A stretch of DNA of 43,576 nt, taken from a virus. A program made the position numbers and the translations under genes. The notes beneath the pieces were generated by a model. That model ran no database searches. It saw nothing but the letters and a program-made list of their open reading frames with translations, and was not told where the DNA came from. The DNA lies in the IMG/VR virus record IMGVR_UViG_3300046028_002635, positions 1 through 43,576 of that record. One strand, 5' to 3'. This document shows, piece by piece, positions 33,735 through 41,374 of this stretch; within the stretch, counting starts at the first letter, position 1, and every line of letters begins with the position of its first letter.

Positions 33735-33785
33735 ACGCCTGACATCTTCTTACTGACCAATTGGTCATAAATTAATCGAAATTAT

Positions 33786-33825
33786 TTGTAAACATCCTTG
33801 TTTGTCTCGGTAAATATGTTTACAA
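33786..33825. promoter_or_regulatory. Operator of the recombination operon (OL-like)
   Basis: TTGTAAACAT (33786-33795) and ATGTTTACAA (33816-33825) form a perfect 10-base inverted repeat separated by 20 bases. The right arm covers the -10 of the promoter. The core GTTTACAA is shared with the operator at the Cro promoter. Confidence 0.65.
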
Positions 33826-33826
33826 T
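33798..33826 (+). promoter_or_regulatory. Promoter of the plus-strand early operon (PL-like)
   Basis: TTGTTT (33798-33803), 17 bases, TACAAT (33821-33826). The start is expected near 33833, giving a leader of about 40 bases with AAGGGG before the ATG at 33873. It is expected to be silenced by the CI-like repressor. Confidence 0.75.
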
Positions 33827-33872
33827 CAATCCCATGGACATCAATCACGGTGTCTTTAGCAAGGGGAATTAG

Positions 33873-34220
33873 ATGCAAGTTCATATCGACACACATCGCC
33901 AAGAGCCTGACTATGTGTTCACAAACAAAAAAGGCGTGGAAGTTCGCTACAACCGGTTCACAGTTGAAGTGACCATCAGTGGTGACCGCCGCCGCGTCCA
34001 CTGCTCAACCGTCTACGCAGACCGCCTGCCAATCTTTGATCTGGCTGTGCGCTTCTCCCAAGGTGCCAAGGTTTGGCGCGGCATGGCTGACTACAGCATC
34101 AGCAAAAACGATGTGTTCAACCTGCAGCCCTGCATCGACAAGCGCGGCCACTTCTCTCTGGCAGGCTTCTTTGACGACTTCGACCAGAAGCCTGTCGCGT
34201 CCCAACACAACGCAATGTAA
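33873..34220 (+). CDS. First protein of the recombination operon (115 aa)
   Basis: The ATG at 33873 is preceded by AAGGGG. The sequence reads as beta strands with charged turns (VRYNRFTVEVTISGDRRRVH, DLAVRFSQGAKVWRGMADYS) and ends with a flexible tail. I do not recognise the family. Its position as the first gene under the OL-like promoter resembles early genes that block host functions in lambda-like phages, which is only inference. Confidence 0.68.
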   Translation: MQVHIDTHRQEPDYVFTNKKGVEVRYNRFTVEVTISGDRRRVHCSTVYADRLPIFDLAVRFSQGAKVWRGMADYSISKNDVFNLQPCIDKRGHFSLAGFFDDFDQKPVASQHNAM

Positions 34221-34231
34221 GGAGCATCACC

Positions 34232-34597
34232 ATGATCCGATACACACAGAGCTGGGAAAACGGCCCAGCAGATGACGTCAAGGCAGATCGCTACTCTGAA
34301 GCATTGATCGACGTTAAGCAAGAAATGATGGAAGTCCTGACAAAGGACATCCGCACCACCAATGTCAACAAGCTGGCGCTGCGCTACGTCAAGACCAACA
34401 GTTTTGGCATCAGCAAGATTGACTCGTACCCAGTGGCTGAGTTCATCAATGACTACGGCACCGACAAAGGCCCGATGGAAGCACTCATGGCTGTGCTGGC
34501 CAAGTCTGATTGCGCACTGGTGCAGGCTTACCGCGTTGCCATTGCCGAGCGCTTCATTGACTTGTGGGCCGATGAGGTTGCGGAGTTGGCAGCATGA
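34232..34597 (+). CDS. Early protein (121 aa)
   Basis: The ATG at 34232 has AAGGAG 7 bases upstream. It is a helical, acidic protein (SEALIDVKQEMMEVLTKDIR, KGPMEALMAVLAKSDCALVQ). The pattern of helices with a short DSYPVAEFINDYG stretch is seen in small phage proteins near Bet. Function unknown. Its stop overlaps the next ATG. Confidence 0.7.
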   Translation: MIRYTQSWENGPADDVKADRYSEALIDVKQEMMEVLTKDIRTTNVNKLALRYVKTNSFGISKIDSYPVAEFINDYGTDKGPMEALMAVLAKSDCALVQAYRVAIAERFIDLWADEVAELAA

Positions 34598-34992
34598 AAT
34601 TCCAGATCAACATCAACATGGCCGTGGCTGGCACGTTCTACAGCGAAAAGTGGTTCAAGGGACGCTTCGACAGCATTGTGAACCTGATCGAAGCCAACCA
34701 CGACTGGGAGCTGGTGGACTACACCCGCGTCGACCAGCAGAACGAAAGCGACACCGTCAAAGGACTGGTGCTGCAGTCGGTGTTCGTGGCCGAGATCGAC
34801 ACCTGCGGCTACATGCAGCCAACCGACCGCATGGTCAAGTTCATCCACGCACTGTCCACCGTGCTACTCCAGGGCTGCATTGCCGTCTACGAACCGCACT
34901 TTCAGGGGGGTTATTTGGTGGGGACCAATACAAAGCCCTGGGGCGCGTTTGACATCAACAAGTTCATCACCATGGAAGAGGCCCGCGCATGA
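34594..34992 (+). CDS. Early protein (132 aa)
   Basis: A mixed alpha/beta protein with a FQININMAVAGTFYSEKWFK start and YMQPTDRMVKFIHALSTVLL in the second half. No known motif is seen. It is coupled to the genes on both sides (ATGA overlaps), so it belongs to the recombination operon. Confidence 0.68.
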   Translation: MKFQININMAVAGTFYSEKWFKGRFDSIVNLIEANHDWELVDYTRVDQQNESDTVKGLVLQSVFVAEIDTCGYMQPTDRMVKFIHALSTVLLQGCIAVYEPHFQGGYLVGTNTKPWGAFDINKFITMEEARA

Positions 34993-35069
34993 CCTACTGG
35001 ACCCCAATACGCATCGCTTTCACCCTGGTCTACGCGGCCAGCTTCATCACCCTTTACTTGGTCTATTGA
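34989..35069 (+). CDS. Membrane miniprotein (26 aa)
   Basis: MTYWTPIRIAFTLVYAASFI and six more residues form a single membrane helix. Its ATG overlaps the stop of the previous gene and its TGA is one base before the next ATG, which supports translation despite the small size. Function unknown. Confidence 0.5.
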   Translation: MTYWTPIRIAFTLVYAASFITLYLVY

Positions 35070-35070
35070 A

Positions 35071-35160
35071 ATGAGATTCATCGAGCAATACAAACGATTT
35101 CGCAGTTCTGGTTGGACTGTACTGAACGCACTTAAAACCGCATGGAGGACACGCAAATGA
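35071..35160 (+). CDS. Basic miniprotein before Bet (29 aa)
   Basis: FIEQYKRFRSSGWTVLNALK then TAWRTRK: a short basic helix pair of the kind found beside recombination genes in many phages (YR...G....AL..AWR). The stop overlaps the Bet start (ATGA). Confidence 0.55.
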   Translation: MRFIEQYKRFRSSGWTVLNALKTAWRTRK

Positions 35161-35915
35161 CTACAGCATTAACTACCCTGACAAGCAATCTTGCAAAGCA
35201 GTTCAACATGGGCGACGGCTCGGAGCTTGCAAGCACATTGAAAGCGACTTGCTTCAAATCAGGCACACAAGTAACCGATGCGCAGATGACTGCATTGTTG
35301 ATCGTGGCCCAGCAATACGGCCTAAACCCATTCACAAAAGAGATTTACGCCTTCCCGGATAAGGGTGGAATTGTCCCCGTGGTTGGACTTGACGGATGGA
35401 GCCGAATCATCAACAGCCGCCCAGAGTTTGATGGCATGGACTTTGAGCAAAACGCTGAGTCATGCACATGCACCATTTACCGCAAGGATCGCAGCCACCC
35501 CATCAAAGTGACGGAGTGGATGGCTGAATGCAAGCGCAGTGCCGGCCCTTGGTTGTCCCACCCGTACCGGATGCTTCGCCATAAGGCAATGATCCAATGC
35601 GCACGCCTTGCTTTTGGTTTCGCTGGAATCTACGAGCCAGACGAAGCAGAGCGCATTGTGGAAAGTGATGCTCCAAAGAAGGTGGACCCTATCACTGGAG
35701 AAATCACATCCGTCACGTTTGACATTTTGATGGCGCTGGATGCCATCGAGGCTTGCAGCAACGCCGAGGAATGGAACACCGTTTGGAAAGCAGAAGGCGC
35801 AAAGGCCGTTGCAGCCAAGGACAACGCGGGACATGCAGCACTCAAGGCGGCAGCGATTGAAAAGAAAGCCAAGTTGCTGGCTGAATCCAATATTACCGAT
35901 GCGGAGGTGAAGTAA
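35157..35915 (+). CDS. bet: Bet/RecT-family single-strand annealing protein (252 aa)
   Basis: The ATG at 35157 is preceded by GGAGG at 8 bases and was preferred to an upstream in-frame start (35142). The family motif LLIVAQQYGLNPFTKEIYAF, then GWSRIINSRPEF and the cysteine pair in CTCTIYRKD are typical of lambda Bet. HPYRMLRHKAMIQCARLAFG is the conserved second block. It should coat single-stranded DNA and pair complementary strands together with the exonuclease encoded next to it. Confidence 0.92.
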   Translation: MTTALTTLTSNLAKQFNMGDGSELASTLKATCFKSGTQVTDAQMTALLIVAQQYGLNPFTKEIYAFPDKGGIVPVVGLDGWSRIINSRPEFDGMDFEQNAESCTCTIYRKDRSHPIKVTEWMAECKRSAGPWLSHPYRMLRHKAMIQCARLAFGFAGIYEPDEAERIVESDAPKKVDPITGEITSVTFDILMALDAIEACSNAEEWNTVWKAEGAKAVAAKDNAGHAALKAAAIEKKAKLLAESNITDAEVK

Positions 35916-36541
35916 TGACCAACATCATCCAGGGCAGCCCAGAGTGGTTTTCGCAGCGTTTGGGGAAAGCGACTGCCAGCCGCATTGCTGACATTCTTGC
36001 CAAGACAAAGTCTGGCTACAGCACCAGCCGAGAGAACTACAGCGTTGAGCTTGCACTGGAGCGAATCACCGGAAAGCGCCAAGAGTTCTTCACAAACGAT
36101 GCAATGAAGTGGGGTGCTGAGACTGAGCCTCTTGCTCGGGCTGCATACGAAGCCAGGACTGGCGCATTGGTTGACGAGGTGGCAATGATCGACCACCCAT
36201 CAATTCTCATGTCTGGTGCTAGTCCTGACGGCTGTGTTGATGCTGATGGACTGATTGAAATCAAATGCCCAAACAGCGCAACGCACATCAAAACGATGTT
36301 GTCAGGAAAGCCAGATGCAAAGTACATCACACAGATGACCTGGCAGATGGCCTGTACGGGTCGCAAGTGGTGCGACTTTGTAAGTTTTGATCCAAGGTTC
36401 CCAGAGCATTTGCAGTTGTTCATCAAGCGCATTGAGCGTGATGACGATGCAATTGCAGCAATGGAAAAAGATGTGTCCAGCTTCTTGAGTGAAGTGGATG
36501 CAATGGTAGACAGCTTAAACAACATGAAAGAAGCAGCGTGA
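35915..36541 (+). CDS. YqaJ-family exonuclease (208 aa)
   Basis: A lambda Exo-like 5'-3' nuclease. GSPEWFSQRLGKATASRIAD at the start, MKWGAETEPLARAAYEA (Glu 69/71), GASPDGCVDADGLIEIKCPN with D105, E115 and K117 as the catalytic residues, then YITQMTWQMACTGRKWCDFV. Length is as usual for the family. GGAGG precedes the ATG, which overlaps the Bet stop. It should digest one strand of linear DNA for Bet. Confidence 0.92.
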   Translation: MTNIIQGSPEWFSQRLGKATASRIADILAKTKSGYSTSRENYSVELALERITGKRQEFFTNDAMKWGAETEPLARAAYEARTGALVDEVAMIDHPSILMSGASPDGCVDADGLIEIKCPNSATHIKTMLSGKPDAKYITQMTWQMACTGRKWCDFVSFDPRFPEHLQLFIKRIERDDDAIAAMEKDVSSFLSEVDAMVDSLNNMKEAA

Positions 36542-36864
36542 AAATATCAGTTAAACATTTCCCCGGACAGTACCCATCTTTTAACGTCAGCCTTGCCAAC
36601 GATGGCAAAGAGCCATTCATCGAGATCAAGGGATGCAAGATCATGAACGGGTCGAATGGTGAGTTTGTGAGCTGGCCATCACGCAAGAAGGATGACGGAA
36701 GCTACTGGAACCACGTTTATGCAAGCAATGACTTCAATGCTGCGGTATTGAAGAAAGCAAAGGAAGGCCAGCCAGAGCAGGCACCGCCACCACGCCAAGC
36801 GCCAGCACGGGCTGCGCAGGGTAGCGGGTTCGATGACGTGGACGACTCGGACATCCCGTTCTAG
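36538..36864 (+). CDS. SSB-like protein with acidic C-terminal tip (108 aa)
   Basis: Starts at GTG 36538, overlapping the exonuclease stop. The N-terminal 75 residues are a small beta domain (KISVKHFPGQYPSFNVSLAN, IEIKGCKIMNGSNGEFVSWP) that resembles the SpoVG-like type seen in phages rather than a standard OB-fold. A Pro/Gln/Ala linker follows, then the ending DDVDDSDIPF, nearly the same as the SSB tip that recruits host proteins. It likely protects single-stranded DNA for the Bet/Exo pair. Confidence 0.8.
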   Translation: MKISVKHFPGQYPSFNVSLANDGKEPFIEIKGCKIMNGSNGEFVSWPSRKKDDGSYWNHVYASNDFNAAVLKKAKEGQPEQAPPPRQAPARAAQGSGFDDVDDSDIPF

Positions 36865-36866
36865 CC

Positions 36867-37016
36867 ATGAAAACCAGAAAGGCCATCAGGGTTTTGAAGC
36901 GCCGCATCGGCCACCTTGAATCACGAATCAAACCCGAGGACACCGGCCACCAGTACGACCTGGCCGAGTTGTCTGCACTCAAATTGGCAGTTGAAATGAT
37001 GGAGGCATCGCTGTGA
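36867..37016 (+). CDS. Small helical protein (49 aa)
   Basis: Translated from ATG 36867 to TGA 37014-37016, which overlaps the next start (GTGA). It is a basic then acidic helix (RVLKRRIGHLESRIKPED, LAELSALKLAVEMMEAS), possibly a coiled coil. Function unknown. Confidence 0.55.
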   Translation: MKTRKAIRVLKRRIGHLESRIKPEDTGHQYDLAELSALKLAVEMMEASL

Positions 37017-37486
37017 GAAAGCGCTCAAGCTATCGTCCACGCCATGTGCGTATTGATGCCCACTCCTGGGTGGTAACCGGGGTGAAGCCGGTCGCCGGTA
37101 CGGACGCCGTCATGGTGGTCCGCACCAAGAACCACCTGGCGCTGGACGCAGTCCTGAAGGGTCAGGCCACGCACCAGGATCTGGATGTGCTTATCGCTGC
37201 CATCAATATGACCGAAGCGCTTACCCACTTGCGCATTGGAATGGATTGGCGCGCGGAGATCCACGAAGCGCATGAAGCGCTGCTGACCATGTGCCGCCGA
37301 GGCGTGGCCAACGGACACCGCTTTGTCTTCACCGGCCCAGAGATGGCCGCAGTCAAGCTGGCCATGGAGGTGCATGACGCCCAATTGGATCGCTGCACTG
37401 TGCTGGAGATGGAGCAAGGTCTGGCAATCGTGCAGACCGCGATCATCACCAAGAAGGCCATCGTAATCAACGGAGTACCAGCATGA
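37013..37486 (+). CDS. Accessory protein (157 aa)
   Basis: Starts at GTG 37013. A basic head (RKRSSYRPRHVRIDAHSWVV) is followed by helices with conserved-looking EALTHLRIGMDWRAEIHEAH. The pattern is common in Burkholderiales phages but no function is known to me. Coupled by overlaps to both neighbours. Confidence 0.7.
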   Translation: MRKRSSYRPRHVRIDAHSWVVTGVKPVAGTDAVMVVRTKNHLALDAVLKGQATHQDLDVLIAAINMTEALTHLRIGMDWRAEIHEAHEALLTMCRRGVANGHRFVFTGPEMAAVKLAMEVHDAQLDRCTVLEMEQGLAIVQTAIITKKAIVINGVPA

Positions 37487-37953
37487 TCAAAACAATATTC
37501 GCGGATGGGAAGAACCCATTCCGACCAGTCAAGCGGGTCGCGCCTACCGTCAGCCGGCATGATGTGTGCAATTTTGTCCGCATCAAGCCCCATCCGGTCA
37601 CTGTAAGCGAGGTGTCCGAATACTTTGCACTGCCGCCGACGAACATTGGAAAGATGCTTGGCAAGTTGCAAAAAGATGGGGCAATTTCACGCACCTCGCA
37701 CAACCCACCCGAAGGGAAGAAGCACTTCCGCTATTCCTTTGTCAAAGAGTCAACGCCAGTGCAAGCAGACCGCATTGGTCCGATCCTGCGACACCTGGCA
37801 GGACACCCGTTTTCGCCACTCAGTGAGCTGTGCAAAGTGACCGGCGCGACAACTCAGCAGATTGCATCGGTGATGCATTTTGCGGTGAACCGATCTGGCA
37901 CGGTACTGAGCAAAAAGATTGATGGCCGACTTGTTTATTGGGCTGCACCATGA
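37483..37953 (+). CDS. Protein with two winged-helix segments (156 aa)
   Basis: Residues about 35-75 (HPVTVSEVSEYFALPPTNIG, KMLGKLQKDGAISRT) and 95-150 (RHLAGHPFSPLSELCKVTGA, VMHFAVNRSGTVLSKKIDG) look like two winged-helix domains in tandem. It probably binds DNA and may regulate phage or host genes. It is part of the plus-strand operon with overlaps of 4 bases. Confidence 0.7.
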   Translation: MIKTIFADGKNPFRPVKRVAPTVSRHDVCNFVRIKPHPVTVSEVSEYFALPPTNIGKMLGKLQKDGAISRTSHNPPEGKKHFRYSFVKESTPVQADRIGPILRHLAGHPFSPLSELCKVTGATTQQIASVMHFAVNRSGTVLSKKIDGRLVYWAAP

Positions 37954-38885
37954 CCACCTACACAATCACACAAGAGCAACTTGACCTGCTCGTTAACGGA
38001 CTTGAACGCTATCAAGTTAAGCGCCAAGACTTTGAGCGATTCTTTAGCGAGCTTGAGGTGCTGCGCTCACTCACCCCAAACAGCGGGGAGCCTGTCATCT
38101 GGGCAGATCGTCGGGCGCTTGACAAGCTGCCGGGGTGCGACGGGGTGACCTGCGGCCACAAGAGTGAATCCAGAAACATCCCGCTATTCACCCACCCCGC
38201 ACCAAGCACCAAGCCTGCCGACCAGAGCGATCTGCTTGAGAAATTTGAGGCAGCAGTCGGCAATAAAACGGCGCTGCACAGTGAATACCAAGGCAAGGTC
38301 ATGCCTGACGATGTGTACGCAGCCTTCGCAAATTTGCGTGATTCCCGAGTTCCAGAGCTTAGAGCGCAGATAGCTGCAAAGCTGGCAGCACCAAGCACCA
38401 AGCCAGTCCCACTGAGCACCGAATACATCCAACAGGTGCCCGATAAGTGTGACCGAATAGTATGGCGCAATAGCTATTACCGCCTGCAGAGCCTCATACC
38501 ATCCAAGCCAGCCTGCACTCTGTGTGGTGCGACCGACCAATGCAACTTGCAGAACGCGGCACGTAGTGATTGCAAGATGGCACCCGCCAAGCTAGCGCAT
38601 ATAACCGTCCCGAGTTGGGTGCTGAAAACTACGCAAGCCATAGCTCTTGGCATGGCGCGGAAGCACTATCCTGAAGTGCCGCAGTTTGAGGTGCTGGATG
38701 ACTTGGCTGGCGCTATTAGCCAGATCGACAACATGACAACCGGACTGAGCAGGACAAAGCCAGCGCAGCCACTGACCGACGAGCAGATTTCAGCGTTGGC
38801 TGACAAGGTATTTCTTACGCCAAATGGTGTACACGCTTTCGCCCGAGCAATCGAAGCCGCACACGGCATCAAAGGACAAGCATGA
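37950..38885 (+). CDS. Ea-type accessory protein (311 aa)
   Basis: The ATG at 37950 overlaps the previous stop; an in-frame ATG 12 bases upstream is less likely. Repeated modules ending in a THPAP-like peptide (IPLFTHPAPSTKPADQ, LAAPSTKPVPLS) are typical of accessory phage proteins built from swapped segments (Ea22-like). A CTLCGATDQC segment near residue 190 may bind metal. Function unknown. Confidence 0.68.
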   Translation: MTTYTITQEQLDLLVNGLERYQVKRQDFERFFSELEVLRSLTPNSGEPVIWADRRALDKLPGCDGVTCGHKSESRNIPLFTHPAPSTKPADQSDLLEKFEAAVGNKTALHSEYQGKVMPDDVYAAFANLRDSRVPELRAQIAAKLAAPSTKPVPLSTEYIQQVPDKCDRIVWRNSYYRLQSLIPSKPACTLCGATDQCNLQNAARSDCKMAPAKLAHITVPSWVLKTTQAIALGMARKHYPEVPQFEVLDDLAGAISQIDNMTTGLSRTKPAQPLTDEQISALADKVFLTPNGVHAFARAIEAAHGIKGQA

Positions 38886-39262
38886 AAACACTTAAAGAAC
38901 TAGCAATTGCAGCGAGTGACGATGGTGGAACGTACTGGTGGCCCACTGATGAGTTACTGAACACCAATGCGGTGTTTGACAACGATGATGCGGAATACAT
39001 TGCAGCAGCATCACCAGAGGCTGTGCTGGCACTGATTGCAGAACGCGATGAGTACCGCAAAGCAGCGGACGACCAGGCAGCAGCGCACAAGGTGGAGCGT
39101 GATGCGCTGGCGAAGGACGCGGAACGGTATCGCTGGCTGAAAGAAAACATCCGAGAGGACTATGATCTTTCAGATGACAACCCCTGCTATCACCTCAGTG
39201 ACGATCCGACACACTGGGATTCGACTATCGACGCAGCAATGGCGCAGGGAGGTGAGGGATGA
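38882..39262 (+). CDS. Ea-type accessory protein (126 aa)
   Basis: Residues 40-80 (EAVLALIAERDEYRKAADDQ, AKDAERYRWLKEN) are typical of phage proteins of the Ea22/DUF551 neighbourhood. The end (THWDSTIDAAMAQGGEG) is also widespread. No function is established to my knowledge. ATGA overlap with the next gene. Confidence 0.7.
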   Translation: MKTLKELAIAASDDGGTYWWPTDELLNTNAVFDNDDAEYIAAASPEAVLALIAERDEYRKAADDQAAAHKVERDALAKDAERYRWLKENIREDYDLSDDNPCYHLSDDPTHWDSTIDAAMAQGGEG

Positions 39263-39438
39263 ACAGCAGACAACAGCGAAAGAAGGCGCACACCCAGCTT
39301 AAAGAAGATCGCAAAACAGTCTGCCCTGAGTGTGGTGAGCGTGGCAGGCATTGGGTCGAGGGATCGTGGCGCGACTATGGGTTCTGGACTTGCGCCAAGT
39401 TCTACGACCCGGTGACAAAGCGTAGGATTGAGAAATGA
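39259..39438 (+). CDS. Zinc-ribbon-like miniprotein (59 aa)
   Basis: Translated from ATG 39259 to TGA 39438 with 4-base overlaps on both sides. CPEC at residues 22-25 and a further Cys near 45 suggest a half zinc ribbon; the rest is basic. Function unknown. Confidence 0.58.
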   Translation: MNSRQQRKKAHTQLKEDRKTVCPECGERGRHWVEGSWRDYGFWTCAKFYDPVTKRRIEK

Positions 39439-39680
39439 CCTACAAATTACCACCGCTACCAGAACGCTACTCAGCGCACCGTGACGAAATCACAGGGCAC
39501 GTTTTCTGTGACTTATTCACCGAAGGACAAATGCAAGCCTACGGCCAGCAGTGCCGGGACGCTGCGCTGGAGGAAGCTGCGAAGGTGTGTGATGCGGCTG
39601 TCAAGTATTACCACCCTCATTTTCCAGAATCATCTGGCGCTGCGCTGCATTTGGGTACAACCATCAGGAGTTTGAAATGA
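39435..39680 (+). CDS. Accessory protein (81 aa)
   Basis: The segment FTEGQMQAYGQQCRDAALEE, then AAKVCDAAV, and the end GTTIRSLK is a familiar phage pattern (Q-x-x-x-YG-x-x-C-x-x-AALEEAA). Function unknown. Overlaps both neighbours by 4 bases. Confidence 0.68.
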   Translation: MTYKLPPLPERYSAHRDEITGHVFCDLFTEGQMQAYGQQCRDAALEEAAKVCDAAVKYYHPHFPESSGAALHLGTTIRSLK

Positions 39681-39811
39681 GCGCCTTTCACTGGCGCGAA
39701 CGACCCGAGCCGGTCAAGCCGAAGCCGCGCCGGCCAACAAGGATGACGCGCATGGAGTTGAATCTGTTTCGACTGCTGCGCCACTACGAGAAAAAGGAGT
39801 GCAAGAAGTGA
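39677..39811 (+). CDS. Basic miniprotein (44 aa)
   Basis: From ATG 39677 to TGA 39811. Starts SAFHWRERPEPVKPKPRRPT, then a helix (MELNLFRLLRHYEKKE). Basic and small, so nucleic-acid contact is possible. Overlaps on both sides support translation. Confidence 0.5.
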   Translation: MSAFHWRERPEPVKPKPRRPTRMTRMELNLFRLLRHYEKKECKK

Positions 39812-40011
39812 TCGAATATCTGACACCACCAGAGCTGCACCAGCTCACCGGGTTCGCCCGCGCCAGCAGTCAGGCGTCATGGCTCAAGGAACGTGGAGTG
39901 GCCCATCGGCTTGACGGTCGCCGGGTCATTGCGAGTCGCGTTCATGTGCAGGCTTGGCTGGAAGGGCGTAGTATTGTGAGTTCCGGCTTGAACCTGGCAG
40001 CAGTGCGATGA
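39808..40011 (+). CDS. DUF4224 protein, possible excisionase (67 aa)
   Basis: Starts at GTG 39808 with a GTGA overlap (a GTG 9 bases upstream is also open). LTPPELHQLTGFARASSQAS then WLKERGVAHRLDGRRVIASR and VQAWLEG is the DUF4224 pattern, usually encoded just before an integrase. The helix-turn-helix-like layout and position fit an excisionase-type protein; this is inference from position. Confidence 0.68.
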   Translation: MIEYLTPPELHQLTGFARASSQASWLKERGVAHRLDGRRVIASRVHVQAWLEGRSIVSSGLNLAAVR

Positions 40012-41009
40012 AAAAATCCAAGTACCCACGACTCCGATCCCACACCCGCAAGGGCGCTGGTGGCCAGGTCTGGGTGTCATTTTGGTATGACATGCGCGGC
40101 ACGGGCAAGCCTGACATTGCGCTGGGTACAGACTACGCCGCAGCGATCCAGCAGTGGGACAAGCTGACGAACCATGTGCCGATGACCAAGGGCAGGGTGC
40201 AGGAGGCCATCGACCGCTGGAAAGAAAAGGTGCTGCCCACCTACACCAGCGCGGAAACCGTCAAGGGCTACAGCAAGAACCTGCGCCAGCTAGAACCTGT
40301 TTTCGGCAAGGCAGGATGGCACGAAATCACCCTGCCGGTGCTTCGGAAGTACCTGGACAACCGCACCGCCAAGACCCAGGGCAACCGTGAGCTGGCCTTG
40401 CTGTCAGTGATCTGGGGCAAAGCAAAGCTGTGGGGCATGACCGAACTGGCATGGCCCGCTGCTGGCATCAAGGGCTGGAAGAACGAGGAAACCGCCCGCG
40501 AGTTTGAAGTCACCACTGAGCTATTCAACGCGGTGTACGACCACGCTGACCAGGTACTGAAGGACTGCATGGACATTGCCACAACCACGGGTATGCGCCT
40601 GACCGATGCCCGAACCGTGCGGATGCCGGTGGATGGTCGCCTGCGTTTCAGGGCTGGCAAGACCGGCAAGTGGGACTACTTCGTAGTGGACAAGTCGCCA
40701 GTGCTGACCGCGCTGATCGAGCGCCGGGGCAATGCCGACTGCGTGATGCTGCTCACCACATCAACAGGCAGGGCGGTGTCGGCGTCAATGCTGCGCACCC
40801 GGTATGACGCGGCCAGGATAGCGGCAGCCGCGGCAAACCCCAAGCTGGCCGAGGACATCAAAGCGATGTACCTGCGCGATACTCGCAAGCGGGCGGCTGA
40901 CCTGGCAGACGATATGGACGAAGCCAGCAAGCTGCTCCAGCACAGCAGCAAAGCGCTGACGGCAAAGCACTACCGGACTAAGGGGACAGAATTGAAAGCA
41001 GTACGATGA
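40008..41009 (+). CDS. int: Tyrosine integrase (333 aa)
   Basis: Catalytic residues of the tyrosine recombinase family are visible: R197 (TTTGMRLTDA), a Lys at 218 or 221, R293 in MYLRDTRKRAAD, H312 (LLQHSSKALTAK) and Y322 (KHYRT). The usual His of box II is replaced by Arg (RDTR), as in a known branch of proteobacterial phage integrases. The N-terminal arm-binding and core-binding domains span about residues 1-165. It should recombine the attachment site 260 bases downstream with the host tRNA-Leu gene. Confidence 0.92.
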   Translation: MKKSKYPRLRSHTRKGAGGQVWVSFWYDMRGTGKPDIALGTDYAAAIQQWDKLTNHVPMTKGRVQEAIDRWKEKVLPTYTSAETVKGYSKNLRQLEPVFGKAGWHEITLPVLRKYLDNRTAKTQGNRELALLSVIWGKAKLWGMTELAWPAAGIKGWKNEETAREFEVTTELFNAVYDHADQVLKDCMDIATTTGMRLTDARTVRMPVDGRLRFRAGKTGKWDYFVVDKSPVLTALIERRGNADCVMLLTTSTGRAVSASMLRTRYDAARIAAAAANPKLAEDIKAMYLRDTRKRAADLADDMDEASKLLQHSSKALTAKHYRTKGTELKAVR

Positions 41010-41182
41010 AATGCAAAGAATGTAAATACTACAACGATATTATTGAATACGACCTCGGTGGTGGCGAATCAGAGGGTGAGTGCAGAAGATACCCGCCCAA
41101 TCAGCCTAAAGATGAAGATGGATTTTCGACTTGGCCATGGACGATAAGCGAAGAATGGTGTGGCGAATTCGCTTCCGCATAG
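41006..41182 (+). CDS. Four-cysteine miniprotein after the integrase (58 aa)
   Basis: Translated from ATG 41006, overlapping the integrase stop. It holds Cys at 3, 6, 26 and 52 (MKCKECKYY, GECRRYPPN, EEWCGEF), a small metal-binding fold also seen in other prophages. Its last codons contain the first CTTCCGCAT repeat of the attachment region, so gene end and arm site overlap. Confidence 0.7.
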   Translation: MKCKECKYYNDIIEYDLGGGESEGECRRYPPNQPKDEDGFSTWPWTISEEWCGEFASA

Positions 41183-41271
41183 CGAATCTTCAGAAGGGAA
41201 ATTGGAGGCGTAGCGGGAAAATCATGCGGAAGTAATCGGGCTGCAAGCCGCGCCCAGCTTCAAATCGCACC

Positions 41272-41328
41272 GGGACTCAAAATCCCCCGCCGCAAGGCGT
41301 GCCGGTTCGAGTCCGGCCCCGGGCACCA
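41272..41328 (+). other. attP: Attachment site attP: 3' end of a tRNA-Leu(CAA) gene
   Basis: The 57 bases correspond to the anticodon arm (loop CTCAAAA, anticodon CAA), variable arm, T arm (GGTTCGAGTCC) and acceptor end with CCA of a tRNA-Leu. The 5' part of the tRNA is absent, so this is not a working tRNA but the crossover region that restores the host gene on integration. The sequence is typical of Burkholderiales. Confidence 0.85.
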
Positions 41329-41334
41329 TACAGT

Positions 41335-41374
41335 ATAAGGCCTTGCTGCTACGAAAGTAATAGCAAGGCCTTAT
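41335..41374. terminator. Perfect 13-base hairpin between integrase and lysis operons
   Basis: ATAAGGCCTTGCT (41335-41347) and its complement (41362-41374) enclose a 14-base loop. It lies where two operons converge and could terminate both, but T runs are weak. It directly follows the tRNA CCA end and may also be a protein site of the attachment region. Confidence 0.45.

Noticed and set aside
41272-41328. A functional tRNA-Leu gene
   Set aside because: Only the 3' part from the anticodon arm onward is present; no acceptor 5' strand or D arm lies upstream.
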